DNA of 64,000 nt from Klugiella xanthotipulae (GCF_006716695.1 NZ_VFPN01000001.1:992001-1056000); one strand, 5' to 3'. Positions 27,781 to 36,434 are shown, numbered from the stretch's first letter. The notes: a model not told the origin generated them from the letters alone. A program made the numbers and translations.

Positions 27781-27893
27781 TCACGTTGAACGTTTGCTGT
27801 GGCGGACAACGTGAACATGATTGCAGGACACTCTTGGTGCAGAGAGGGAGGGTTGGTCGTTTACCTCAACGACCGGCCCTCCCTCTCTTTTTT
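27781..27893 (+). ncRNA. Candidate small RNA
   Basis: No protein frame of note fills this interval. It starts with a perfect eight-base hairpin TCACGTTG/CAACGTGA and ends in a strong terminator, AGAGAGGGAGGG/CCCTCCCTCTCT plus five more pairs and TTTTTT (27841-27893). TATATT at 27768-27773 could be the -10 box. An 11-base direct repeat, CCGTTAT at 27753 and 27764, overlaps it. The layout is that of an independent transcript of about 110 bases between a regulator and mdh. Confidence 0.5.
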
Positions 27894-28055
27894 AAACACC
27901 ACGATTCCTCGGCGAAAACGAACGCATTCCGGGCGATACCCACAGCCACAGATTCCGCTGCCAACGCAGTCTCTATCGTGTGAGAGCCCACCGCGCAACC
28001 TGGGCGCAACCCACCACGTACCCGCGTGTCGGAACTCGCCCATACAATAAGCTCC

Positions 28056-29045
28056 ATGAGCGCACAACCAGTAACCATCGCCCTCAGCGGTGCCGGCGGG
28101 CAGATCGGCTACGCAGCACTGTTTCGCATTGCGGCAGGAGAGATCTGCGGCCCCGACACCCCCGTCAACCTTCGCCTCCTGGAGATCCCGCAGGGCGTTG
28201 GCGCTGCCGAGGGTACGGCCCTCGAGCTAGCCGATTGCGCCTTCCCCCTCCTCAACAGCATCACAATCGACACCGACCCCGCTGTCGTCTTCGAGGGGGC
28301 CAATCTAGCCCTACTCGTGGGCGCACGCCCCCGCACCGCCGGGATGGAGCGCAGCGATCTTCTCTCCGCCAACGGTGGGATCTTCGGGCCGCAGGGTCGC
28401 GCGCTTAACGACCACGCGGCCGACGACATCCGCGTTGTGGTGGTGGGCAACCCGGCCAACACCAACGCGCTCATCGCGCAGCGCAACGCCCCGGATATCC
28501 CGACTAACCGGTTCACCGCGCTCACCCGCCTCGACCACAACCGCGCCGTGGGGCTGCTTGCAGAGAGATCCGGCGCATCCGTGAGCGATATCAGCGGTGT
28601 CACGGTGTGGGGCAATCACTCACTCACCCAGTACCCAGACCTCAGCCACGCCATCGTGAACGGGGTCCCCGCACTCGACGCGGTTGACCCCGCCTGGGCC
28701 CGCGGCGAGTACATTGAGCGCGTCGCCAAACGAGGCGGCGAGGTCATTCAGGTACGCGGTTCGTCCTCCGCCGCAAGCGCTGCCAACGCCGCTATCGACC
28801 ATATGCACGACTGGATAAACGGGACCGGGGCAGACTGGACATCCGTCTCGCTCCCCTCTGACGGCTCCTACGGCGTCCCCAATGGGCTCATCTCTTCGTT
28901 CCCTGTGCGCAGCACGGGTGGTTCCTGGACGATCGTGCAGGGCCTCACGGTGGATGTGTTCTCCCGCGAGCGCATCGACGCTTCCGTCACCGAACTGCTC
29001 GAAGAGCACGACGCCGTCGCCTCACTGGGGCTACTTCCCCACTAG
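28056..29045 (+). CDS. mdh: Malate dehydrogenase
   Basis: 329 residues, the actinobacterial NAD-dependent type. The nucleotide motif is [16 protein letters not shown] near residue 11; the malate-binding arginines are in [21 protein letters not shown] and the catalytic His motif [12 protein letters not shown] follow. It interconverts malate and oxaloacetate in the TCA cycle. TACAAT lies exactly seven bases before ATG 28056 and no Shine-Dalgarno is seen, so it is leaderless. Confidence 0.96.
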   Translation: MSAQPVTIALSGAGGQIGYAALFRIAAGEICGPDTPVNLRLLEIPQGVGAAEGTALELADCAFPLLNSITIDTDPAVVFEGANLALLVGARPRTAGMERSDLLSANGGIFGPQGRALNDHAADDIRVVVVGNPANTNALIAQRNAPDIPTNRFTALTRLDHNRAVGLLAERSGASVSDISGVTVWGNHSLTQYPDLSHAIVNGVPALDAVDPAWARGEYIERVAKRGGEVIQVRGSSSAASAANAAIDHMHDWINGTGADWTSVSLPSDGSYGVPNGLISSFPVRSTGGSWTIVQGLTVDVFSRERIDASVTELLEEHDAVASLGLLPH

Positions 29046-29116
29046 TCACCCACCACGTCCACGGGCCGGATCAGACTTTCGTCGGGGAGGTCTGGCCCGG
29101 CCCGCGGCACGAGCAG

Positions 29117-30199
29117 CTAGGAACCCGCCACCGGGGTTCCGGAGGCCGGACGGGGTCGGCGGGAAAAAACATCCGCCACCCGTCCGCGCGCTTCGAGCGA
29201 CGGCTTCTCCACCCACCACCAGGAGGCGAGGGCCAGCACGGCAGAGATAAGCGTGACCGTGACAATGTTGAGTACGGGGGAGGTCCACCCGCAATAGTGC
29301 AGCAGAATCTGTTGCACCGGGAACGCCCACAGGTAGATACCGTATGACATATCGCCGTACCGGGCGGCACTGCGCACCCCCGGGGTGGAGGCGAGACCCA
29401 CCGCAAGCACCAGATAGGACAGGGCCAGCCAGGCCCAGATCATGTGGAACTGGGGCATCACCGCGTAGACAGCCCCCCAGAGGGCGAGCACACCGAGGGC
29501 GGGCAGGGGGCGGCAGAACCGGGCCCACCCCATCCGTTTGACAATCGCTCCGACGGCAAAGAACCCCCACATATAGGCGGCGGCGGAGAGGTTGGAATCA
29601 CCAACGGATACACCCTCAGCGGCCCCCACCACTGCCGAGCCGACAGCAAAAACCGCCAGGATGGGAAGGTGTAACCGATGCGGCAGGATCGCGATGAGCG
29701 GCACGAGCAGGTAGCAGGCGAACTCGGCGCGCAGGGTCCAGAGGGAGCCGTTGACCGCGCCGGGGTACGGCAGCACCTCAAAGACTCCCGGCAGCAGGTA
29801 CTGGGGCTGGAACAGGTAGATATTGCGCAGATAGTTGTAGGTGAGCGGGTTACTGAAGTACTCGGCGGTGGTGAGCGTCGTTACCACCGGGCCGATCACG
29901 CACACGGTGAGCAGAACCACCACGATGAGGGCGGGGAAGATCCGCAGACAGCGCGCCACAAAGTAGTGCCGGGGCGAGCGGGTGCGCTCCCAGCTGCCCC
30001 AGATCAGGTATCCGCTGATCGTGAAGAAGATGGCAATACCGAGGATGTGGGCGGGCATCCCGAACACCTCGGGCCAGTCCTGGGGGCGGCCCAGCAACAC
30101 AAACGCGTGGCCGACGATGACGAGCACCGCACCCACGAGCCGGAGCGCGTCGAGGTTGTTGGAGTGAACAGCACGGAACGATGCCACACCAGCACTCAC
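29117..30199 (-). CDS. Acyltransferase family 3 (OafA/YrhL-like) membrane protein
   Basis: 360 residues with about ten membrane helices. It opens NNLDALRLVGAVLVIVGHAF, the acyltransferase-3 motif with the conserved His after helix 1, and contains FFTISGYLIWGSW and NGSLWTLRAEFACYLLVP. Such enzymes acetylate or otherwise acylate surface glycans. There is no SGNH domain. It is downstream of tRNA-Arg but separated by a terminator. The substrate is unknown. Confidence 0.88.
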   Translation of the reverse strand: MSAGVASFRAVHSNNLDALRLVGAVLVIVGHAFVLLGRPQDWPEVFGMPAHILGIAIFFTISGYLIWGSWERTRSPRHYFVARCLRIFPALIVVVLLTVCVIGPVVTTLTTAEYFSNPLTYNYLRNIYLFQPQYLLPGVFEVLPYPGAVNGSLWTLRAEFACYLLVPLIAILPHRLHLPILAVFAVGSAVVGAAEGVSVGDSNLSAAAYMWGFFAVGAIVKRMGWARFCRPLPALGVLALWGAVYAVMPQFHMIWAWLALSYLVLAVGLASTPGVRSAARYGDMSYGIYLWAFPVQQILLHYCGWTSPVLNIVTVTLISAVLALASWWWVEKPSLEARGRVADVFSRRPRPASGTPVAGS

Positions 30200-30226
30200 A
30201 CGATCACCGCCAGACCTGTCACACGA

Positions 30227-30269
30227 AACACAAGAACCCCGGTCTACGTGAGACCAGGGTTCTTGTGTT
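30227..30269 (-). terminator. Terminator after tRNA-Arg
   Basis: AACACAAGAACCC and GGGTTCTTGTGTT form a 13-base stem extended by GGTCT/AGACC. It starts 17 bases beyond the tRNA 3' end and separates it from the acyltransferase gene. Confidence 0.75.
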
Positions 30270-30285
30270 CGTTTCCGAACTGTGG

Positions 30286-30359
30286 TGCGCCTCGAGGGAT
30301 TCGAACCCCCGACCTTCTGATCCGTAGTCAGATGCTCTATCCAGCTGAGCTAGAGGCGC
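30286..30359 (-). tRNA. tRNA-Arg (ACG)
   Basis: Acceptor GCGCCTC pairs with GAGGCGC, anticodon arm CTGACTACGGATCAG gives ACG, and the T-arm is GGGGGTTCGAATCCCTC. CCA is encoded (30283-30285). The wobble A is the substrate of TadA, encoded at 25232. Confidence 0.95.
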
Positions 30360-30469
30360 ATGTTCTCGGCTCATATTTGGGCCATGCAAGAGCCTACATC
30401 ACTTTTCTTCCAGACGCTAACCGAGGCACCTACCGCTCTGATTTCTGCGAGATGAGAGGAGACAGCAGG

Positions 30470-30967
30470 CTACGGGGATTCAGCACGGTGGGCTTCTCCG
30501 CCGCCAACCTCCACCGTCACCCGATGCCGAATGGGAAAGTTCACCGAACGGGCAATAAAGCAGACCTCGCCCACGCGCCCGTGGAGCTCCCGCGCACGCT
30601 CAACCTGCTCCGCGGTGGCCACGCGGACGACCGGGTTCAGCGTGACCTCGCTAAACTGGCCTGCACCGTTGCTCTCCTCAACCATCACGCCCTCCGGATG
30701 GTCCGCATAGCCCGTGACCACAACCCCCGCCACCGACGCGAGGTGCAGGTACCAGAGCATGTGGCACTGGGCCACCGAGGCGAGAAGAAGTTGCTCGGGA
30801 TTCCAGCGCGCCGGATCCCCCCGGAAGGCCGGGTCAGCCGAACCTGCAATCACACCGGCACCCGGAGCGGTGAGGTCATGGTTGCGGCTATAAGCGCGAT
30901 ACCCGGAGGTGCCTGTACCCCGGTTACCGGTCCAGAGGAGGTCGAGTGTGTAGGTGTGCTGGGTCAC
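30470..30967 (-). CDS. OsmC/Ohr-family peroxiredoxin-like protein
   Basis: 165 residues. Both redox cysteines of the family are present: WNPEQLLLASVAQCHMLWYL and GEVCFIARSVNFPI. Family members reduce organic hydroperoxides with thiol donors. The start overlaps the stop of the GntR gene by four bases, so it is cotranscribed and probably regulated by it. Confidence 0.92.
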   Translation of the reverse strand: MTQHTYTLDLLWTGNRGTGTSGYRAYSRNHDLTAPGAGVIAGSADPAFRGDPARWNPEQLLLASVAQCHMLWYLHLASVAGVVVTGYADHPEGVMVEESNGAGQFSEVTLNPVVRVATAEQVERARELHGRVGEVCFIARSVNFPIRHRVTVEVGGGEAHRAESP

Positions 30968-31611
30968 AGTGCGCCCTCCTCAGAGCGGATGACGAGCCGA
31001 GTGCGGGCGATGTGCGCGACGGTCGCCGACCGAGCACCGGCCCCGTCCCCGGCCCGCACCAAACGGAGAATATCGCGATGTTCCGCCGCCACAGATTCCA
31101 CTCGGGCCGTCTCGCCCAGGTTCTGCCGGGTGGAGACCAGGATCTGATCCCATAGCCCGGTGAGTAGACCCACAATCACGGGGTTGTGGGCCAGTGCTGC
31201 CACACCCAGGTGAAAGCTCTTGTTGAGGCGGATGGCCGCGCCCAGACGACCGGCGCGGGTCTCAGCATCCACGTCGTCGGCCAACTCATCGAGGGAGTCC
31301 AGGGCCGCGGGCAGGAGCAGGCCCCGCGCCTGCCGATGGGCGGCCTGCTCGACAGCGTGACCCTCCAGGGCCGCGCGCGCATCGTAGATCAGAGCCAGCT
31401 CGTGCGGGGCCTGGCGGCGCACCCGCACGCCGCGCCCCTGCGCATAGACGAGACCATCACCGTCCAGGCGCTGTAGCGCCTCCCGCACCGGCGTGCGACT
31501 CACCCCCAGCCGCTCGGCGAGGGAGAGTTCGCTCGTGCGCTCGTGCGCATCCAGCTCACCCGACACGATCAGATCTCGCAAGTCTTCGTACACCGTCACA
31601 CATCCCATCAT
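30964..31611 (-). CDS. GntR-family regulator (FadR-type)
   Basis: 215 residues; ATG 31611, ATG 31608 or GTG 31599 are all possible starts. The winged HTH is SELSLAERLGVSRTPVREALQRLDGDGLV. An FCD-type all-helical effector domain follows, with DARAALEGHAVE and a likely metal-binding FHLGVAALAHNPV. Such domains sense small carboxylates. It heads an operon with the OsmC-like gene. Confidence 0.92.
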   Translation of the reverse strand: MMGCVTVYEDLRDLIVSGELDAHERTSELSLAERLGVSRTPVREALQRLDGDGLVYAQGRGVRVRRQAPHELALIYDARAALEGHAVEQAAHRQARGLLLPAALDSLDELADDVDAETRAGRLGAAIRLNKSFHLGVAALAHNPVIVGLLTGLWDQILVSTRQNLGETARVESVAAEHRDILRLVRAGDGAGARSATVAHIARTRLVIRSEEGAL

Positions 31612-31807
31612 TGCATACGTTGTGAAGTAATGAATGCATTGATTTTGCTCGGGCAGAAAAAGCCTTCCCCCGTTGATGACTACTTCCGGGGAGTGCTGAC
31701 GATCGTGGCGGCCAGCCTGAGGCAGGGGTGGAGATAAACTTTGCGTGCCTTCTCGGTCAATTTCTCCAAACTCCGTGAAGTAGAGTTAACTGCTCAGACG
31801 AAAAAAA

Positions 31808-31826
31808 CTAATACCTGACGTATTAG
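31808..31826. promoter_or_regulatory. Inverted repeat upstream of the immunity-gene cluster
   Basis: CTAATAC-CTGAC-GTATTAG is a perfect seven-base dyad 36 bases before the first gene of the cluster, in AT-rich sequence. It may be an operator or mark the edge of the island. The rest of 31612-31862 shows nothing else I can identify. Confidence 0.4.
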
Positions 31827-31862
31827 ATCGTAAACTTATACACGCTACCGTAAAATACATCA

Positions 31863-32411
31863 ATGATTGAACTCGCTGATTTTGTCCCCCACGCTCCGGT
31901 ACCGTCCGAGATTATCGAGGAATACCGAGGCCGGGTTCCCGATGAACTGAGTGGGGTATGGGAGCGGTACGGATACGGTACCTTCGCTGAAGGATTCATT
32001 CGGATTATTGATCCGAAAAAGTATGAAGCGGAAGTCGGTGACTGTATCGGCAAGACCCAGGGTGACGGCGTTGCGATCATGGTCACTGGGCTGGGAGATC
32101 TAATCACCTGGGAGCCCAGTCAGCAAGGCTTTATCGGCATCCTCTACCGGCTCGGTGACACCGTAGGGATAACCAGTGAGGTGCGTGGGCTTCTCCGGCT
32201 GGTTGAGGATGAGATGCTGTTAGGGCGATTTAAAGCGGATATCTTCCCTGAGGCAGTCGCCACTCACGGGGAACTGTCGTTTGATGAGTCGTTTATCTTC
32301 GTGCCCCTGCCCTCGATGGGTGGCAAAGCGAAGGTCGAGAACCTGAAGAAGCGTGACACGATCGCTTCGATTCAGGTTGCGGTGGATCTGCAGGGCGTGA
32401 TTGGGCACTGA
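31863..32411 (+). CDS. GAD-like/DUF1851 immunity-type protein
   Basis: 182 residues. The N-terminal part (PDELSGVWERYGYGTFAEGF, then IRIIDPKKY) matches the GAD-like domain, and the C-terminal part the DUF1851 domain (GLGDLITWEP ... GELSFDESFIFVPLPSMGGK) found in type VI immunity protein Tdi1 and relatives. Such cytosolic proteins bind and neutralise a secreted toxin. The next gene begins one base after its stop, so they form an operon. GC is lower than in the flanking core genes. Confidence 0.82.
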   Translation: MIELADFVPHAPVPSEIIEEYRGRVPDELSGVWERYGYGTFAEGFIRIIDPKKYEAEVGDCIGKTQGDGVAIMVTGLGDLITWEPSQQGFIGILYRLGDTVGITSEVRGLLRLVEDEMLLGRFKADIFPEAVATHGELSFDESFIFVPLPSMGGKAKVENLKKRDTIASIQVAVDLQGVIGH

Positions 32412-32942
32412 ATGATCAGTTTTGCAGATTGGCGGCCACCTATTGTCGAGCTGGTGGCCACGAAACAGGCCCTCGCTGCAGGGGACCCGGAGGGAATCTT
32501 TCCTTATCATCTTCCCGAGGTCGCGGCATCTGAAGAAGCCATAGCTACTGCGGAGCGAGCCCTCCACATTACGTTTGACCATGAGTATCGGAACTTCTTG
32601 ACGTTTGCAGGTGGGTGGAAGGGATTTCATCAGAGTGTTTCTCTATTGACTACCACAGAGCTTGTTTCTGGGCCGCTGAGAGACTCCGCATGTGAGGCAT
32701 TTGAAGCTATGCCAGAACTTCTGGAGGATCTCGGTTGGTCGCCAGAGAACCTTTTGCCAATTGCAGCCACCCTTGAGGACGTAGACATTTTTCTTATGAA
32801 GATCGGCGGCGGCGGCGTTTCCGAAAGTCAGGTGTACTGGGTAGCCGAGGGTGAACTCATTGATACGTTTGAGACTTTTAGCCATTTTTTCGTGAGTATA
32901 ATCGACCACACAAAACGCCGCATTATTAAGATGCAGGAATAA
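32412..32942 (+). CDS. SMI1/KNR4 (SUKH) family immunity-type protein
   Basis: 176 residues. The SUKH pattern is clear: ASEEAIATAERALHITFDHEYRNFLTFAGG near residues 38-67, then LLTTTELV and DVDIFLMKIGGG. SUKH proteins are immunity factors against diverse nuclease toxins of polymorphic toxin systems. The gene directly abuts the upstream immunity gene. The cognate toxin is not in the window. Confidence 0.82.
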   Translation: MISFADWRPPIVELVATKQALAAGDPEGIFPYHLPEVAASEEAIATAERALHITFDHEYRNFLTFAGGWKGFHQSVSLLTTTELVSGPLRDSACEAFEAMPELLEDLGWSPENLLPIAATLEDVDIFLMKIGGGGVSESQVYWVAEGELIDTFETFSHFFVSIIDHTKRRIIKMQE

Positions 32943-32945
32943 GCC

Positions 32946-33236
32946 ATGCAGAAGATCTCACAAGAGGAGCAGATGAGGTTGCAAGACCGCTACGTGTCGA
33001 TAGAGCATCGGTTTTCGCTCGGAGAAGAGCTAGGCAGTCAGATTTTCTATTTGTCAATTCCCGTCTCCAACGGGATCGTAGACTACGAAGAGTTTTACAG
33101 GCTAGACAGGTCTGAGTTTCAGACATTTCTTGCCGATCCTGAACAGGCGCGCTCGCTCGTGGAGCGGTGTCATCTGCGCGATGAGGATGAAAGGCTCATT
33201 CAGAAACCGGGGTGGAATCGAGGCATCCCGGCCTAG
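32946..33236 (+). CDS. Hypothetical protein of the immunity cluster
   Basis: 96 residues, soluble, acidic, with DEEF-like repeats (VDYEEFYRLDRSEFQTFLADPEQA). It starts three bases after the SUKH stop. I recognise no family; context suggests another immunity factor or its fragment. Confidence 0.55.
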   Translation: MQKISQEEQMRLQDRYVSIEHRFSLGEELGSQIFYLSIPVSNGIVDYEEFYRLDRSEFQTFLADPEQARSLVERCHLRDEDERLIQKPGWNRGIPA

Positions 33237-33316
33237 CGGAAACAGCGTAGCGCAACGGTCTCAGGAGTGATCTGCCTACGACAATAAGCTGAACGGTGAT
33301 ATTGCGGTTGCGATGC

Positions 33317-33499
33317 GTGGTCAAGCAGGCCCAGCGTTCTGCTCAAGATCGTGATATTCCCCGTAGGAAATTCCGAGACGAACACACTGGTCAAGGCCAT
33401 TACCAGCCGGAAACATCAGCCAGCAGCGGTCATAAGCGTGGGTTACCACAGGTAAAATACTCGGAGCCTTGGGATCATGCCCTTTTGGCTGTGTCGTAA
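33317..33499 (+). pseudogene. Probable C-terminal toxin-domain remnant
   Basis: An open frame from GTG codes about 60 residues: VVKQAQRSAQDRDIPRRKFR, then GHYQPETSASSGHKRGLPQV and YSEPWDHALLAVS. The HYQPE...SGHK order recalls the end of GH-E-type HNH nuclease toxins (HYQPE-x-x-x-x-N-x-S-H). No start signal or N-terminal delivery domain exists, so it looks like a displaced toxin tip. The family call is tentative. Confidence 0.35.
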
Positions 33500-33515
33500 A
33501 ATAGATGAAATATTT

Positions 33516-33672
33516 ATGATTGATTACTATAAAGTTGTTGTAAGCGTTACTGACGGTTTCGGAGTGGAATCAGTTCACGCTCCGATGACTCGTGCCACCC
33601 CTTACTTTTAAAAATGAGATCTGCGCCGAAGTCGCGATTTCTCTTGTGTCCGCGAAGGTTGAAAGCGTATGA
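33516..33672 (+). pseudogene. Small gene split by a +1 frame change at TTT-TAA
   Basis: ATG 33516 opens MIDYYKVVVSVTDGFGVESV followed by HAPMTRATPYF and TAA (33609-33611). If one base is skipped in TTTTAAAAA, the frame continues KNEICAEVAISLVSAKVESV and ends in TGA overlapping the ATG of the next gene (ATGA). The joined product would be 51 residues. The stop overlap argues that the joined frame was the real one. Either an indel broke it, or ribosomes slip from UUU to UUU at the stop. Confidence 0.5.
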
Positions 33673-34082
33673 TTCAGAGCCCTCAGATAATTCAGGTACT
33701 CAACGGCGATGCAGTTCATGAGGCAAAGGTTTCGTGGTGGCGCGAAGGTGCTCGCTGGGCGGTTGACATTACTTCGCAGGCGTTCGAGCCGACCGCAGCA
33801 GAAGCCGCAGACGCGTTTGAGGCATTGTGTGTGGTGCGTGAAGCGCTTGAGCAACGAGGGTGGCGTATCGGGGTCACTGGCGCACAGGCTGATGTCTGGC
33901 CAAGCGGAATGGCTCGTGATCAAGGCGGTGGCCTGCGCGCCTATCGGATGACCACTGACGGGATTGCAGGCCTGGTAGACACGTTCCAGCCCGTGAATCC
34001 CACAACGGTCGTAACGGTCGCAGCGCAGCGGGCTGAGACCGATCGGTTGTACGAAGAGATCCAGCACAAGAACCAGAGCTGA
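33669..34082 (+). CDS. Hypothetical protein of the immunity cluster
   Basis: 137 residues, soluble, with an alpha/beta start (IQVLNGDAVHEAKVSWWREG) and Ala/Glu-rich helices (EPTAAEAADAFEALCVVREALEQRG). Its ATG overlaps the stop of the frame-split gene upstream, implying coupled translation. I recognise no family. Confidence 0.6.
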   Translation: MIQSPQIIQVLNGDAVHEAKVSWWREGARWAVDITSQAFEPTAAEAADAFEALCVVREALEQRGWRIGVTGAQADVWPSGMARDQGGGLRAYRMTTDGIAGLVDTFQPVNPTTVVTVAAQRAETDRLYEEIQHKNQS

Positions 34083-34768
34083 ACAACTCCTGCTATTGCA
34101 CGTCAGATCGGCGTATGGTCGATGAGTGTTGGCGAGGCACAGAGTTGGCAGAGGGACTTCACCTATGGAGAGACACTCCGGCTCGCGTGCTGTGCAATTC
34201 GCGCATGGCGCTTCTAAAGAATACAGACTTTGAATCAGCGGCTAAGAACTTGGCTTTACTCCTCAGCCCAACACGGCCGTGCAACTCAAGACGGGGTTGA
34301 CGTTTGGGTCACCGATACCGAATTACGCAGTTGCACAATTCTGCGAACAAGAGATTATTGTGTTTGCCGTTACGTCAGCGGGAGAGATTGATGTCGCTTC
34401 GGCACTAGCTATTCCAATCGACTCTGATCGAACGTCAAGGTTGGGGGTGGCTTCGGTGGGTACAAGCTGTCAGTGGCCTCCAACGAGGGGAAACGAGATT
34501 CGTCATTCGCAAAGGGATGATTGGAGCAGGCTGACACAAGGAGAGTATCGCCAACGTGTTGAGCCGTTTCGCAAACGCAAACTAGCACCTCCGGAAGTTC
34601 CGAGGACCTCCTTCTTGGAGACCTGCGAAGAATGCGGCGAGAACATCAGCCGCAATGGGCAGGGGTGCTCACGTGGCGGTCTCGACAGCAGCGATACAGC
34701 AGGAGACACCTCAGCACCCGCCAAGCACTTGAATAGTAAAGCTATAATCGATAAGGAATACTTATACC
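34083..34768 (+). other. Degenerate region of the immunity island
   Basis: Protein-like stretches appear in changing frames, for example a 165-codon frame at 34279-34776 that contains a CEECGENISRNGQGC segment but overlaps the start of the ankyrin gene. None has a convincing start or a full domain. I read this as decayed toxin or immunity DNA. Any single frame called here would be speculative. Confidence 0.4.
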
Positions 34769-35302
34769 ATGGCTAGTTTAGGTGTCACAGCGAAGATTGG
34801 AACTGCTGAGCAGTTTCGTGAGATATTTTCCCCCGATCAGGTAAACACCGTTGATCCATACGGGGATACGCTACTCGGGATGGCTCTTTCGAATACCGAA
34901 CCGGAGGAGCGCTATGCAATAGCTAACCTGCTCCTTGACTGTGGCGCACAAGCAGACTTCTACTCTGGGCAGGGAGAGCCTGCGCTCAGAATTTTACTTA
35001 CTCGGCAGCATCATGACGCAACAGCGACAACGCAACTTGTACAGCGCCTGATTGATGCCGGAGCGGACGTAAATGCACGCTCACGCCGGGGTGACGGTCT
35101 TCTTGACGCTCTGCTTATTCTTCCCCACGGTGACGAAGACTGGATACCCATTTACGACATCGTTTTCTCCCACGGCATCACGGGGTTTGAAACACCAAAT
35201 AGGGCGGGTTTTCCTCCGCTCGTTCGCGCTCGAGACCGACAAGATCTGAAACCTGAGTTGTTGCGACGAATTGAGGAAGCTGTTGAGTATGAAGCCAAAT
35301 GA
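34769..35302 (+). CDS. Ankyrin-repeat protein, probable immunity factor
   Basis: 177 residues with about three ankyrin repeats: YGDTLLGMALSNTEPEERYA, then LLLDCGAQADFYSGQGEPAL and LIDAGADVNARSRRGDGLLD. Short ankyrin proteins are common immunity factors in polymorphic toxin arrays. There is no signal peptide. It fits the surrounding cluster; its partner is unknown. Confidence 0.8.
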   Translation: MASLGVTAKIGTAEQFREIFSPDQVNTVDPYGDTLLGMALSNTEPEERYAIANLLLDCGAQADFYSGQGEPALRILLTRQHHDATATTQLVQRLIDAGADVNARSRRGDGLLDALLILPHGDEDWIPIYDIVFSHGITGFETPNRAGFPPLVRARDRQDLKPELLRRIEEAVEYEAK

Positions 35303-35408
35303 GTTGATGAGGGATGCGGGTGGCATTCAGGTGTCCCGTGGCACACGCGTGGCGAGGAAGCCTCGGCGGGCGAGTATTATCAGTGTTTCTCTGAGGCAAG
35401 CATCGTGA
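35289..35408 (+). CDS. Possible 39-residue basic peptide bridging two genes
   Basis: ATG 35289 lies 14 bases inside the ankyrin gene, and the stop overlaps the next GTG as GTGA. The product is basic in the middle (GTRVARKPRRASIISVSLRQ). It may be a real coupled small protein, or merely the frame that carries ribosomes to the next gene. Confidence 0.3.
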   Translation: MKPNELMRDAGGIQVSRGTRVARKPRRASIISVSLRQAS

Positions 35409-35872
35409 CTGAGCGCACCCACATAAGGCAACTTGATGGGGTCAGTCGTGGTCCGCTGATTGATACCGTGCGCCCGTATCCAGACCAAATCCGGTATTCC
35501 CTCAATCGCTTGGACGGTTCGTCTGCTTGGTCGTATAGCCTGTGGCGCACACCAGAAGGTGCGGATCTCTTGGAAGATATTCCGCTTTCTGAGACGTATA
35601 TGCAGTGTGCCGGGGCTGCGGCGGCGATGACGGTTGAAGTCCGCCTTGAAACGTCTGAGGGCGTGTTTCGTCAGTATGTCGTTGGCAAACCACTCAACGA
35701 GCACGCTGAGGCTCCGACCGAGGTGATCTCGTGGGGCCAGAGGGAACAAGACCGCACTCAGGTCTACTCCAATGAAGTGTTTACCGCTGATGAAGCGGCT
35801 GAGGTGTTCTACGACTACTTCCTCACCGATAAGGTGTCTGGTTTGTATGTGCTTCGGGAACTTGAACTGTAA
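35405..35872 (+). CDS. Hypothetical protein, end of the immunity cluster
   Basis: 155 residues from GTG 35405, with GAGG eight bases upstream. Soluble and acidic at the C-terminus (FTADEAAEVFYDYFLTDKVS). The strand pattern (EVRLETSEGVFRQYVVGKPL) suggests a beta-rich fold, as in many immunity proteins. I recognise no family. Confidence 0.6.
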   Translation: MTERTHIRQLDGVSRGPLIDTVRPYPDQIRYSLNRLDGSSAWSYSLWRTPEGADLLEDIPLSETYMQCAGAAAAMTVEVRLETSEGVFRQYVVGKPLNEHAEAPTEVISWGQREQDRTQVYSNEVFTADEAAEVFYDYFLTDKVSGLYVLRELEL

Positions 35873-36036
35873 AACTATTATGAATAGATTTAGTAAAAGA
35901 AATAGATTATTCAAATACCATGACTCGTTTAGATGAGGGCGCAAAGATGAGGGCACTTTCGTAGCGTGTAGGGAGGCTAGCCGTTCTGTTCGTCTGGTTC
36001 AATAACTATCTATAGCTGACCCGTGTCGTCGGGTTT

Positions 36037-36198
36037 GTGAATATCGTAGGTCGTGACCTCGTTGACAACGGCGGCATCGAATCATTCGTCAACCAGGTGG
36101 GCGTTGTTGTGGACATCAGAAAACCCTCCTTGGTCTTGGAGAGCGGCGAAGATGACTGGCAGCCGTGCTCTGTGAATCGACAGAATTACGCCACGTAG
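36037..36198 (+). pseudogene. Short gene fragment (53 residues)
   Basis: The frame VNIVGRDLVDNGGIESFVNQ, then VGVVVDIRKPSLVLESGEDDW looks coding but has no ribosome site, and an in-frame TAG lies shortly upstream. It is probably the 3' end of a lost gene at the right edge of the island. The AT-rich stretch 35873-36000 shows nothing I can name. Confidence 0.35.
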
Positions 36199-36292
36199 CC
36201 ACTCCCAGGAGATATCCCCGCACCGCGCTTTGCGTGGCGCATTCGCAGATATCCCGTTACCCCGGGTTGCTGCTGACGTTTCATCGGATACG

Positions 36293-36336
36293 AAAAAGCC
36301 CCGCCTCCCTAGTGTTTCCTAGGAGAGTCGGGGCCT
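36293..36336 (-). terminator. Terminator after tRNA-Ser(GCT)
   Basis: On the minus strand AGGCCCCGACTCTCCT pairs with GGGAGGCGGGGCT with few mismatches and is followed by TTTT. It begins ten bases beyond the tRNA 3' end. Confidence 0.8.
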
Positions 36337-36345
36337 TCACGCTGG

Positions 36346-36434
36346 CGGAGACGGAGAGATTTGAACTCTCGGTCCCCTTACGAGGACTCCACCTTAGCAG
36401 GGTGGTGCACTAGGCCTGACTATGCGACGTCTCC
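36346..36434 (-). tRNA. tRNA-Ser (GCT)
   Basis: Class II tRNA of 89 bases. Acceptor GGAGACG pairs with CGTCTCC, anticodon arm CACCCTGCTAAGGTG gives GCT, the variable arm is long, and CCA is encoded (36343-36345). It marks the right border of the immunity island. Confidence 0.94.

Noticed and set aside
29678-31147. A 489-codon plus-strand open frame
   Set aside because: It reads through tRNA-Arg and antisense to three good genes.
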